From G965227875 sp965227875 (GTDB lineage Bacteria; Pseudomonadota; Alphaproteobacteria; Rhizobiales; JAJFHC01), in NCBI GenBank assembly GCA_965227875.1, contig OZ245783.1, positions 2,542,001 to 2,606,000 of the forward strand: a stretch of DNA of 64,000 nt, written 5' to 3'. This document shows positions 38,640 to 47,752 of this stretch, in pieces. The notes under the pieces were generated by a model. It was not told the origin of the DNA and made no database searches. It was given only the letters and a program-made list of their open reading frames with translations. Positions within the stretch are counted from its first letter, which is position 1. Every line of letters starts with the position of its first letter. A program made the position numbers and the translations under genes.

Positions 38640-38806
38640 ACGCGGATACTCTTGAAGGACAGGGGCAAAGACTAGCCCGGCTTTCCCGCCGGTTCAAATC
38701 GCCGGTTCGAATCGTCGATGAACATTGCACCGCGGCCGTTCCCCATCGCCGTCCGGTCCTGATACTGTGCCGGTCGAGTTCAGCCCGACCACAGGCAGGT
38801 CCGACC

Positions 38807-39817
38807 ATGCGCAATCTCATCACCGACGTTCCCGGCCTCCTCGTGGGCAATGCCGCCGACACGTCCGTCCTGTCCGGGGTCACCGTCGTCCTCGCCGAAG
38901 ACCGGGCCGTCTGCGCCGTCGACACCGCGGGCGGCGCCCCCGGCACCCGCGAGACGGACGCGCTCGACCCCTCCTGCCTGGTCGACGCGGTCGACGCCGT
39001 TGTGCTGTCGGGCGGATCGGTCTACGGGCTCGACGCGGCCTCCGGCGTCGTCGCCTGGCTCGGCGCGCGCGGGCGCGGCTTTTCGCTGGTCGACGGCGTG
39101 CCGCCGAGCCCGGTCGTGCCGGCGGCCATCCTGTTCGACCTTGCCAATGGCGGCGACAAGGCCTGGGGCGAGGACCCGCCCTACCGCGCGCTGGCCCGCC
39201 GGGCCTGCGAGGCCGCGGGCGAAGACTTCGTGCTCGGCAACGAGGGCGCGGGCGCCGGCGCCACAACAGGCTGCCTCAAGGGCGGGCTCGGCAGCGCCTC
39301 GGCGGCCCTGCCCGGCGGCGGCATTGTCGGCGCCCTCATCGCGGTCAATTCCGTTGGCTCGGTCACCGTGCCCGGCAGCGGCCGTTTCTGGGCAGCCCCC
39401 TTCGAGCGCGACGCGGAGTTCGGTGGCCTCGGCGCGGGCGTGCCCGACCCGGAGGCCGACATCTGGGCCGACACCAAGCTCGCCGGCGCCGGCGCGGCGG
39501 CCGCTCCCGGGGGCAATACCACCATCGGCGTGGTGGCCACCGACGTCGCCCTCACGCCCGCCCAGGCCCGCCGGGTCGCCATCATGGCGCAGGACGGTCT
39601 CGCCCGCGCCATCCGCCCGGTCCACACCCCGGTCGATGGCGATGCGCTTTTCGTGCTCTCCACCGGCCGCATCCCCCTGGCGGACCCGGCGCACCTGACG
39701 CTCGCCACGCTCGGCGCCCATGCCGCCGACACGGTCGCCCGCGCGACGGCGCGCGGCGTCTACGAGGCCGGTCCGGTGGCCGGCCACACCGCCTGGCGCG
39801 AGCGCTGGGGCGGATAG
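38807..39817 (+). CDS. P1-family (DmpA-like) aminopeptidase
   Basis: A 336-aa N-terminal nucleophile hydrolase. GGNTTIGVVATD around residue 238 is the expected self-cleavage site, generating a Thr nucleophile. VDAVVLSGGSVYGLDAASGV and GNEGAGAGATTGCLKGGLGS are family signatures. Relatives (DmpA, beta-peptidyl aminopeptidases) remove N-terminal D- or beta-amino acids. Substrate here unknown. Cytosolic by absence of a signal peptide. Confidence 0.9.
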   Translation: MRNLITDVPGLLVGNAADTSVLSGVTVVLAEDRAVCAVDTAGGAPGTRETDALDPSCLVDAVDAVVLSGGSVYGLDAASGVVAWLGARGRGFSLVDGVPPSPVVPAAILFDLANGGDKAWGEDPPYRALARRACEAAGEDFVLGNEGAGAGATTGCLKGGLGSASAALPGGGIVGALIAVNSVGSVTVPGSGRFWAAPFERDAEFGGLGAGVPDPEADIWADTKLAGAGAAAAPGGNTTIGVVATDVALTPAQARRVAIMAQDGLARAIRPVHTPVDGDALFVLSTGRIPLADPAHLTLATLGAHAADTVARATARGVYEAGPVAGHTAWRERWGG

Positions 39818-39956
39818 GCGACCGGTCAAAAAATCGTCACGCCGGGCAAATCTTCGGCTTGCGTTTGGCGCTGCAAAACAGTAGGACTGTCCAGCCTTCG
39901 GCGGCCAGACCGCCCGCGCGCGTGCCCGCCACGCCGCCCGTACCAAGGCAACGGAT

Positions 39957-40033
39957 GCGCCGGTAGCTCAGCTGGATAGAGCACCAGACTACGAATCTGG
40001 GGGTCGGGAGTTCGAATCTTCCCCGGCGCGCCA
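39957..40033 (+). tRNA. tRNA-Arg (anticodon ACG)
   Basis: A 77-nt cloverleaf. Acceptor stem GCGCCGG pairs with CCGGCGC, D-arm GCTC/GAGC, anticodon stem CCAGA/TCTGG enclosing CTACGAA with ACG, and T-loop TTCGAAT. The discriminator G is followed by an encoded CCA. No integrase or duplicated 3' end nearby. Confidence 0.97.
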
Positions 40034-40124
40034 TCTTTCTCCGCGACGCTCGAACGGCAACTTTTCCATATCATCGCCTCGTTTCGCCCCAACTCCTGGC
40101 CCCGGCCCGCATCCACGCATTCTT

Positions 40125-40211
40125 CCGAAGCCCCGGTGAAAACCGGGGCCCAGCAAGCGTCATACGCTTGAGCCTGCCGCCCCTGGGTCCCGTCTTCCGA
40201 CGGGAATTCGG
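40125..40211. repeat. Cloverleaf palindrome, diverged copy 1
   Basis: Outer stem CCGAA (40125-40129)/TTCGG (40207-40211); arm 1 CCCCGG-TGAAAA-CCGGGG; central arm CCCAG/CTGGG enclosing a perfect hairpin CAAGCGT-CAT-ACGCTTG (40154-40170); arm 3 CCCGTC-TTCC-GACGGG. Arm 3 is the same as in the 22.8-kb array, arm 1 differs. Lies in the roughly 760-bp gap between tRNA-Arg and ugpC. Confidence 0.9.
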
Positions 40212-40480
40212 GAAGTTGCATCGGGTGCGAGGGCGAAAGGGAAGCCATCCGGAAAGCGTCGATAGAAAAGCAGTGCGGCATCCGGTTTCAAGAGGTAACT
40301 CCTCCTGAAAAATCCCAAACGAGGCGCAACCGTCATAAGACTCAAGTGCTTTAGGAAGCCCCACCGTCAGTACGTTTCCATTTTTCGGCACGAACGTTGC
40401 CTCGGCAAGTTCACGCTCTTTGCAGACAGTACATTGTATACGGGCCTGACGTGCTCCCCTGCCTGGACCCACGCATAGTT

Positions 40481-40567
40481 CCGAAGCCCCGGTGAAAACC
40501 GGGGTCCATCAAGCGTCATACGCCTGAGCCTGCCGCCCCTGGGTCCCGTCTTTCGACGGGACTTCGG
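40481..40567. repeat. Cloverleaf palindrome, diverged copy 2
   Basis: Same layout as the copy 356 bp upstream: outer CCGAA/TTCGG, arm 1 CCCCGG-TGAAAA-CCGGGG, arm 3 CCCGTC-TTTC-GACGGG. The inner hairpin carries one mismatch (ACGCCTG). Both are 87 bp long and share upstream ACGCAT. The sequence between them (40212-40480) shows nothing I can name. Confidence 0.9.
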
Positions 40568-40603
40568 TGGGCTGCATCGAGGGCGAGCGGCGCGGGTAGA
40601 AAG

Positions 40604-40638
40604 ACCGTGTCCCGGGCGAAGACCCGGGACCGTTCCGG
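40604..40638. repeat. Dispersed hairpin element, copy A
   Basis: TCCCGGG-CGAAGA-CCCGGGA followed by CCGTTCCGG. The same pattern recurs at 58196-58230. The remaining bases to ugpC (40639-40798) hold no gene; they include the ugpC leader. Confidence 0.7.
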
Positions 40639-40798
40639 GCCCTGCGCCAGCCATCATGCGCCCCGTGCGTTTCTCGCGGAAATACGGGTCGCGGGGCTTG
40701 CGGATCCCGGCCCCCCCTCGCGACATTGCCGCGCCGGACCGTTTTCCATCTGTCACATTCATCCTCTAGCCATCTCCTGAATCAAGAGGGAACCCAAG

Positions 40799-41884
<1,086 letters not shown>

Positions 41885-41887
41885 AGC

Positions 41888-42730
41888 TTACGCCGGCACG
41901 GGTTCCCTGTAGGCCGGGTAGTCGGGATCGAGCTCGAAGGGCCACGGACCGTCGAAATCCCCCACATAGGCCTGGTGGCTGATCACGCCGGCTTCGGGCG
42001 ACCACTGGTGCAGGGCGAACGCCGGCGGTTCCATCTTGATCCGGGCCTCGGCCTCGGCGCCGTCCAGGTCGAGCATGACCTGATGCGCGGGCGACGGCAC
42101 GACCATGCCGATCGTCCCGCCCCAGCGCACCTGCACCGGCCGGTGATGATGGCCCGCGACCACCCGCTCGACATTGGGATAGGCCAATACGAGGCGCACC
42201 ATCTCCGCGCCGTTGCGGCAGTTGATGGCATCCATGTGCACGATGCCCGTGGGGAAGGGCGGATGGTGCATGAAGATGACGGTCGGCCTGTCGCCGCCGG
42301 CCGCCAGCGCGGCGTCGAGCCACGCGAGGCGCTCGGCGTCCATCTCGCCATGGCCCTCGCCGGGCACGACCGTGTCGAGGCCGATCAGGCGGACCGGGTG
42401 GTCCTCGACGACATAATGCAGGAACGTGCCGTCCACCGGCAGGTAGCCGTCGCCGGCGAACGCCTCGCGCAGGGTCTCGCGGCGGTCGTGGTTGCCGGGG
42501 ATGACGTAGACCGGCATGGCGAGCGGGGCGATGATCTCGCGCAGCAAGGCGTATTCCGCCGCGAGGCCGCAGTCGGTGAGGTCGCCGGAAATCAGCAGGA
42601 CATCGGGCTGCGGCCGAAGCTTCCGGATCGTGTCGACGCAGGCCTGCGCCATGGCGTTGGTGTCGACATGCACATAGGCCTTGCGGCCCTCGGGACGGAC
42701 GTGGAGATCGGTGATCTGGGCAATCAGCAT
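41888..42730 (-). CDS. GpdQ-like glycerophosphodiesterase (metallophosphoesterase)
   Basis: A 280-aa binuclear metallohydrolase. The ligands match GpdQ: Asp8 and His10 (ITDLHV), Asp50 (SGDLTD), Asn80 (GNHD), His155/156 (MHHPP), and His194/His196 (GHHH). The flanking text (RKAYVHVDTNAMAQ, FMHHPPFPTGIVHMDAI) is also GpdQ-like rather than CpdA-like. The predicted role is hydrolysis of glycerophosphodiesters to glycerol-3-phosphate, which fits the ugp genes. No signal peptide, so cytosolic. A terminator-like hairpin separates it from ugpB. Confidence 0.85.
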   Translation of the reverse strand: MLIAQITDLHVRPEGRKAYVHVDTNAMAQACVDTIRKLRPQPDVLLISGDLTDCGLAAEYALLREIIAPLAMPVYVIPGNHDRRETLREAFAGDGYLPVDGTFLHYVVEDHPVRLIGLDTVVPGEGHGEMDAERLAWLDAALAAGGDRPTVIFMHHPPFPTGIVHMDAINCRNGAEMVRLVLAYPNVERVVAGHHHRPVQVRWGGTIGMVVPSPAHQVMLDLDGAEAEARIKMEPPAFALHQWSPEAGVISHQAYVGDFDGPWPFELDPDYPAYREPVPA

Positions 42731-42750
42731 GGCTGTGGCTCCTTGAAATG

Positions 42751-42777
42751 AAAAACCCGGCCGCGTGTGCGGCCGGG
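42751..42777 (-). terminator. Terminator or attenuator between ugpB and gpdQ
   Basis: Perfect 9-bp stem CCCGGCCGC (42756-42764)/GCGGCCGGG (42769-42777) with a 4-nt loop; on the minus strand it is followed by TTTTTCATTTC. It lies between two genes of one operon, so it probably lowers or conditions gpdQ expression relative to ugpB. Confidence 0.75.
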
Positions 42778-42801
42778 CAGGAGGGGAACGTGGCGTCGTG
42801 A

Positions 42802-44112
42802 TCAGTTGATCAGGGCGCCGGCCGTCTTCTCGATGTACGGCTTCATGAGTTCGTCGGCGTCCAGCTGCGCCTTGGCGGCCGCGTCGTCGATGGACAGGCC
42901 GGGATCGGACAGCAGCGCCTGCATCTGGTCTTCCACCGCCTTGCGCACGCCCACGGTGTTGTAGGTGGCGATCCAGGGCTGGGCGTATTTCAGCTGGTCG
43001 ACCGCCCGCAGCGCATCCGGGTTCTTCTGGATGAACTCTTTCATCTCGGGCAGGTCGTAGGCGGTCTGGCGCGGCGAGAAATAGCCGGTGAAACGCGACC
43101 AGTGGCCGATCTTCTCGGGTGCGGTCAGCCAGGAGATGAACGACCATGCGGCCTTTTTCTGGGCGTCCGTCGTGCCCTTGAAGGAGACCAGCGACGCGCC
43201 GCCGATCGGCACCGCGTGGCGCACGTTGCGCGGGATGAAGGCGACGTCATACGCGAATTTTGCGTTCTCGCGCACGAAGGACAGCGCGCCCGTCGAGAGC
43301 ACGATCATCGACGACTTGCCGGAGAAGAACGACGTGGAGACCTGCTTGGAATTGGTCACGCCCGTCGGCATCACCTTGTGCTCGTGGGCGAGATCACGCC
43401 AGAACTTGAGGGCGCCCTTGGTGGAGGCGTGGTCGTAGTAGATCTCGCCGGGATAGGCCGTGTTGTAGAACTGGCCGCCATTGGCCATGACCAGCGCCTG
43501 CACCAGCCAGCCGTTGTAGTCGTAGTTCGACGGCATCATGAGGCCCCAGCGGTCGCCGTCCGCCCTGGTCAGTTTCTTCGCGACCTCGATCCACTCCGCC
43601 CAGGTTTCCGGCGCCTTGGTGATGCCGGCCTCGGCGAAATGTTCCTTGTTGTAGTACAGGATCGGCGTGGAGTTCTGGAACGGCACCGCGTAGAGCTTTC
43701 CGTTGAAATAGGAATTCGGTCGAACGGCCGGCCAGAATTCGCCGATGAACTTCTCCGGGTCGACGCCGGCCGGCTCCATGAGCTCGGACATGGGAACGAT
43801 CAGGTCGTTCATGGCGAGTTCGGCGGCGAAGTTGGCCGACATCAGCACCACTGCCGGCGGCTTGCCGGCTTCGGCCGAGGCCTGCGACTTCACCTTGGTG
43901 TTGTCGTAGGACCCGGTGAACACGCCGACGACTTCGACGTCGTCCTGGGAGCCGTTGAACTCCTTCACCAGCTTCTGCATTTCGCGCGAAAGCTTGCCCT
44001 GTACCGGGGCGGGGAACATGAACTCGATACGTTCCGCCGCGATCGCCGTGCCGGCGATGACGGTGGAGAGGGCGAGTGCCGCGGCACCCGCCAGGATATT
44101 TCTCGTGCGCAT
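42802..44112 (-). CDS. ugpB: UgpB-like periplasmic solute-binding protein
   Basis: A 436-aa family 1 solute-binding protein with signal peptide MRTRNILAGAAALALSTVIA, cleaved near AIAAE. RIEFMFPAPVQGKLSREMQK and VVLMSANFAAELAMND resemble UgpB proteins that bind glycerol-3-phosphate or glycerophosphocholine. 10 bp after ugpE. Substrate inferred from similarity and the adjacent phosphodiesterase. Confidence 0.88.
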   Translation of the reverse strand: MRTRNILAGAAALALSTVIAGTAIAAERIEFMFPAPVQGKLSREMQKLVKEFNGSQDDVEVVGVFTGSYDNTKVKSQASAEAGKPPAVVLMSANFAAELAMNDLIVPMSELMEPAGVDPEKFIGEFWPAVRPNSYFNGKLYAVPFQNSTPILYYNKEHFAEAGITKAPETWAEWIEVAKKLTRADGDRWGLMMPSNYDYNGWLVQALVMANGGQFYNTAYPGEIYYDHASTKGALKFWRDLAHEHKVMPTGVTNSKQVSTSFFSGKSSMIVLSTGALSFVRENAKFAYDVAFIPRNVRHAVPIGGASLVSFKGTTDAQKKAAWSFISWLTAPEKIGHWSRFTGYFSPRQTAYDLPEMKEFIQKNPDALRAVDQLKYAQPWIATYNTVGVRKAVEDQMQALLSDPGLSIDDAAAKAQLDADELMKPYIEKTAGALIN

Positions 44113-44122
44113 GAAGGTCCTC

Positions 44123-44968
44123 CTATTTGACGCCTGAGAACATGAAACTGTTGACGAACTGCCGCTGGAACAGAACGAATGCGATGAACAGCGGGGCCGT
44201 CACGAGAAGCGTCCCGGCGGCGATGAGCCCCCAGTCCGACGCTCCCTCCGCGCCAAGCGCGAAGCTTACGAGGCCGACGGTGAGAACCTGCTTGTCAGGA
44301 TCGTTGATCACCATCAGCGGCCAGAGATATTCGTTCCAGTGGAAGACCACGGAAACGACCGAGAACGCGATCAGGCCGGGCTTTGCCAAGGGGATCAGCA
44401 CGTGCACCAGAAGCTGCCACCAGTTGCATCCGTCGATGATCGCCGCATCCTCGAAATCGCGCGGAATGGTGCGAAAGACCTGCCGCATCAGGAAGGTGCC
44501 GAAGGCCGAACCCCAGTAGGGCGCCATGACGCCGACCAGGCTGTCGTAGAGACCAAGCTTCACCAGGGTGGAGAGGTTGGGCACGATGAGCACCGGCGGG
44601 ACGAGCATGAGCTGGAGAAGGAAGACGTAGAAGAGCGTGTCCTTGCCGGGGAATTCGAGCCGCGCGAAGGCGTAGCCGGCCATGGAGACCGTCACGAGCT
44701 GCACGGCCAGCGTGCCGGTCACCAGGATGAAGGAATTCAGGTACCAGAGCGGGAAGTTCCCGTCCTCCCAGGCATAGGCGAAGTGCTGGAAGGTCGGCAC
44801 GAAATCCGGGACGAGCGAGGCCATGTTCAGCCCGCCGAAACTGTCCGGCCGGACGCTCGCGATCACCATCCACAGGAAGGGCGCGGACCAGACCAGCGCA
44901 ACCGCGCCGAGCAGGACGGCCGCCGAGCGCCTGTGCGCAAGTTGCCGGGTGCGGAGGTTATTTCTCAT
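44123..44968 (-). CDS. ugpE: UgpE-like ABC permease
   Basis: A 281-aa inner-membrane permease with six predicted helices. The EAA loop reads EDAAIIDGCNWWQLLVHVLI, and the C-terminus is FMFSGVK as usual in this family. It overlaps the ugpA stop by 11 bp. Confidence 0.9.
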   Translation of the reverse strand: MRNNLRTRQLAHRRSAAVLLGAVALVWSAPFLWMVIASVRPDSFGGLNMASLVPDFVPTFQHFAYAWEDGNFPLWYLNSFILVTGTLAVQLVTVSMAGYAFARLEFPGKDTLFYVFLLQLMLVPPVLIVPNLSTLVKLGLYDSLVGVMAPYWGSAFGTFLMRQVFRTIPRDFEDAAIIDGCNWWQLLVHVLIPLAKPGLIAFSVVSVVFHWNEYLWPLMVINDPDKQVLTVGLVSFALGAEGASDWGLIAAGTLLVTAPLFIAFVLFQRQFVNSFMFSGVK

Positions 44969-45890
44969 AGTGGATCCGCCGTTCCATGCTGCGCAGGGAG
45001 AACACCGAGATGAGGAGCAGAAGGCCGAGCGTGACCACGGTCGCCGCGGTCGCCTTGCCGAGGTCGAAATATTCGTGCGCCTGCTGGTAGATGTAGAACA
45101 GGAGCAGGCTGGTGGCGTTGTTCGGCCCGCCCTGGGTCATGACGATCACGTGGTCCACCTGGGTGATCGAGTTGATCAGCGCGATGACCACCACGAAGGC
45201 GATCGTGGGCCCGAGCAGGGGCAGCGTCACGTACCAGATGCGCTGGAACAGGTTGGCGCCCTCGATGATCGCGGCTTCCTCGGCGTCCTTCGAGATGCCC
45301 TGCAGGCCGGCGAGGAAGAACAGCATGTAGTAACCCGCGTTCTTCCAGACCGACATGCCGATGAGCGAGGCGAGTGCGATGGACGGGTCGCCGACCCAGT
45401 TGACCGACGAAGCGCCGAGTTTCCCGAGGTAATGGTCGAGCAGCCCGATGTCGGGAAGGAAGATGAAGATGAACAGCGCCGACGCCGCCACGAGCGGGAT
45501 CAGCGTGGGAAAGAACAGTGCCGACCGCATGAAGGCGCTGAAGCGTGTGCTTTCCCGCAGCATGAGCGCGAAGACGAGCGCCAGCACGATGCTCGGGACC
45601 ACCGTGCCGACGGCATAGACCAGGTTGTTGAGCGCGGCGGCCTGGAAATCCGTGTCGGCGAAAAGTCGCCGGTAGTTCTCGAGACCCGCGAAGCTGTCGG
45701 GATCGTTGACCCGCCGCTTTGCCGACAGCGACGAGAGCATTGCCTGCGCCAGCGGCCAGTAGGTGAACAGGGTGAGGAAGAAGAGGGCGGGCAGGAGCAG
45801 CAGGTAAGGCAGTTTCGTGCCTGCCTTTCTCCGCAGCGGAGTCCGGAAAACGGCCACGCTGTCCGTCGTGGCGGTGTTCGTCGCTGTCAT
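44958..45890 (-). CDS. ugpA: UgpA-like ABC permease
   Basis: A 310-aa inner-membrane permease pairing with UgpE. The first helix (LPYLLLLPALFFLTLFTYWP) and the EAA loop EEAAIIEGANLFQRIWYVTL are clear. First gene of the minus-strand ugpA-ugpE-ugpB-gpdQ operon. The 93-bp gap to the Lrp gene upstream should hold its promoter. Confidence 0.9.
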   Translation of the reverse strand: MTATNTATTDSVAVFRTPLRRKAGTKLPYLLLLPALFFLTLFTYWPLAQAMLSSLSAKRRVNDPDSFAGLENYRRLFADTDFQAAALNNLVYAVGTVVPSIVLALVFALMLRESTRFSAFMRSALFFPTLIPLVAASALFIFIFLPDIGLLDHYLGKLGASSVNWVGDPSIALASLIGMSVWKNAGYYMLFFLAGLQGISKDAEEAAIIEGANLFQRIWYVTLPLLGPTIAFVVVIALINSITQVDHVIVMTQGGPNNATSLLLFYIYQQAHEYFDLGKATAATVVTLGLLLLISVFSLRSMERRIHYEK

Positions 45891-45983
45891 GTCGCCTCCT
45901 CGAAAGAGGCAACAGAAAACAGAGTTGGATGACCGCTGCGCGACAGTTTCGCTACGGGTCTGTGACGACGCGCGCCGTCCCCG

Positions 45984-46484
45984 TCAGGCCGTGGCTGATC
46001 TCGGGGTGTGGGCGGGCTCGCTGTCGCCGGTCTCGATCGGTACCGCCAGGCCGTGCTTGACGCGGTCCATCACGACCATGGTGTGAAACCGGCGGATGTT
46101 CGGATTGTCGAAGAAGAACTGCTGCGTGAAACTCTCGTAGTGCTGCATGTCGCGGGCGGTGAGGATGAGGATGAAGTCGACTTCGCCGGTGACGTAGTAG
46201 CACTGCATCACTTCCGGCGTGGCCTTCATCGAGCGTTTGAATTCCGACATGATGTTGGGATGCTCGCGCTCGAGCGTGACCTCCACCACCATCATCAGCT
46301 GGCGTCCCACGGTTTCCGGCGCGATGACCGAGATTTCCCGTTCGATGGTGCCGCTTTCGCGCAATTTGGTCAGCCGCCGCTGGCACGCCGAGGGTGAGAG
46401 CCCCACCTCGCGGCTCAACTGATCCGCCGTCAGCCGGCTGTTGTGCTGGACCTGGTTGAGGATCGCGTAATCGAATTCGTCCAT
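45984..46484 (-). CDS. Lrp/AsnC-family transcriptional regulator
   Basis: A 166-aa protein with an N-terminal helix-turn-helix (about 18-45: LTADQLSREVGLSPSACQRR) and a C-terminal RAM/ACT domain (about 65-150) that binds amino acids and builds the octamer. It is transcribed divergently from the Rieske-aco-dpaL cluster. The intergenic region carries three phased boxes, so it is the likely local, amino-acid-responsive regulator. Confidence 0.92.
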   Translation of the reverse strand: MDEFDYAILNQVQHNSRLTADQLSREVGLSPSACQRRLTKLRESGTIEREISVIAPETVGRQLMMVVEVTLEREHPNIMSEFKRSMKATPEVMQCYYVTGEVDFILILTARDMQHYESFTQQFFFDNPNIRRFHTMVVMDRVKHGLAVPIETGDSEPAHTPRSATA

Positions 46485-46495
46485 TGGCAGTGCTC

Positions 46496-46568
46496 GCGGA
46501 AATTCTGCGTCAGATCGGATAGTCTGCCGGAATTTCCCGTTGAATGCCAGTGATGAGCGGAATTTCCC
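46496..46568. promoter_or_regulatory. Three phased GGAATTTC-type boxes between lrp and the Rieske gene
   Basis: Near-palindromic boxes GCGGAAATTCTGC (46496-46508), CCGGAATTTCCCG (46527-46539) and GCGGAATTTCCC (46557-46568). Core-to-core spacing is 31 and 30 bp, about three helical turns, so all face one side of the helix, as expected for a wrapped Lrp-type octamer. Site identity is inferred. Confidence 0.6.
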
Positions 46569-46627
46569 TTTCGAACGACTGTTAGACTGATCTTCGGGGC
46601 GCAGGAGAATTCAGGGAGCCAACGCGA

Positions 46628-47752
46628 ATGACGGCTGGTGCTGCAGACAGCCCGTTTTCCGTCGACACGATCGTCGAGGCGCAGCGCGCCCTCTCCCAGG
46701 GCAAGGGGCTGCCCCACTGGATGATCGGCCATTCCGGCTCCCACCGGCTGGATCTCGAGGCCATCTACCGGACGAGCTGGCAGGCCGTTTGCCCTTCCGA
46801 AGCGGTGCGCAAGCCCGGCTCGGCGTTCACCGCGCGCCTTGCCGATGTTCCCATCGTCGTGGTGCGGGACAAGGACAATGTACTGCGCGGTTTCGTCAAT
46901 GTCTGCCGTCACCGTGGTTACCCGGTCGTGCGCGAGGACGGGCCGGTCAACAGGCTCACCTGCCGCTATCACAGCTGGACCTACGGTCTTGACGGCCGCC
47001 TCGTCAACGCGCCGGAATCCAGCGCCGAGGAACTGGCGGAGTTCCGTTGCCTGTCTCTGCTGAACATCGCGGTTACGGACTGGCGGGGCTGCATATTCGC
47101 CAATCTCGATCCGGATGCCCCCTCGCTCGAAGACTCCTTTCCGGGTCTCGACGGGATCGCCGACGACTGCAGTTTCGACCTTTCCCGCTACACCTGGATC
47201 AGGCGGTTCGACCGCGACATCCCCACCGACTGGAAGCTCGTCTACGACAATGTGGTGGAGTGTTATCACTGCCCGACCATGCATGCCCGCACGCTCAACA
47301 CGCTCTACGAGGCCGGCGGCTTCGGCGACGTGACGTGGCACGGCCGGATCCGCAAGGTCGAGGCGCGGATGAAGGCGTCCGACAAGCTGCACCACACGAT
47401 CCAGCTGTTTCCGGGCACCTACCTCGTCATGGACCCGGCCATAGGCATCGTCGGGCGCTTCTATCCCACCGGTCCCGGCCGGACGAAACTCGAGTTCCAC
47501 TTCCTGGCCCCGCCGGACAGCCCTGCGGAAGAGGCCGAGCACTATGCCGACATGTGGAGCCGGACCATGCAGGAGGACGGCGAGATCCTCGAGGCACAGG
47601 CGGAAGGGATCATGGCGCTCGAACACGGTTATCTGGTGTCCGGCCCCGAGTCGTCCGTCATCGGCGTGCAGCGCCTGATTCTCGATGCCTATCTGAACGC
47701 GTTCGATCAACACCCAAGCAACAATGGAGACGCTGATGCAATTGTCTCGTGA
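46628..47752 (+). CDS. Rieske non-haem iron oxygenase, alpha subunit
   Basis: A 374-aa oxygenase. The Rieske cluster ligands are Cys93, His95, Cys112 and His115 (CRHRG and CRYHSWTYG). The mononuclear iron site is His214, His219 and probably Asp317, with Glu211 just before in ECYHCPTMH. That Glu-Cys-Tyr-His form is typical of oxygenases acting on quaternary amines (choline, glycine betaine, carnitine) rather than classical aromatic-ring dioxygenases. No reductase or ferredoxin gene is adjacent. First gene of the accessory operon; its end overlaps acoA. Confidence 0.85.
   Translation: MTAGAADSPFSVDTIVEAQRALSQGKGLPHWMIGHSGSHRLDLEAIYRTSWQAVCPSEAVRKPGSAFTARLADVPIVVVRDKDNVLRGFVNVCRHRGYPVVREDGPVNRLTCRYHSWTYGLDGRLVNAPESSAEELAEFRCLSLLNIAVTDWRGCIFANLDPDAPSLEDSFPGLDGIADDCSFDLSRYTWIRRFDRDIPTDWKLVYDNVVECYHCPTMHARTLNTLYEAGGFGDVTWHGRIRKVEARMKASDKLHHTIQLFPGTYLVMDPAIGIVGRFYPTGPGRTKLEFHFLAPPDSPAEEAEHYADMWSRTMQEDGEILEAQAEGIMALEHGYLVSGPESSVIGVQRLILDAYLNAFDQHPSNNGDADAIVS

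Noticed and set aside
39957..40033. tRNA-Arg as an integration site for a mobile element
   Set aside because: No integrase and no duplicated tRNA 3' end in the following sequence; only palindromic repeats lie downstream.
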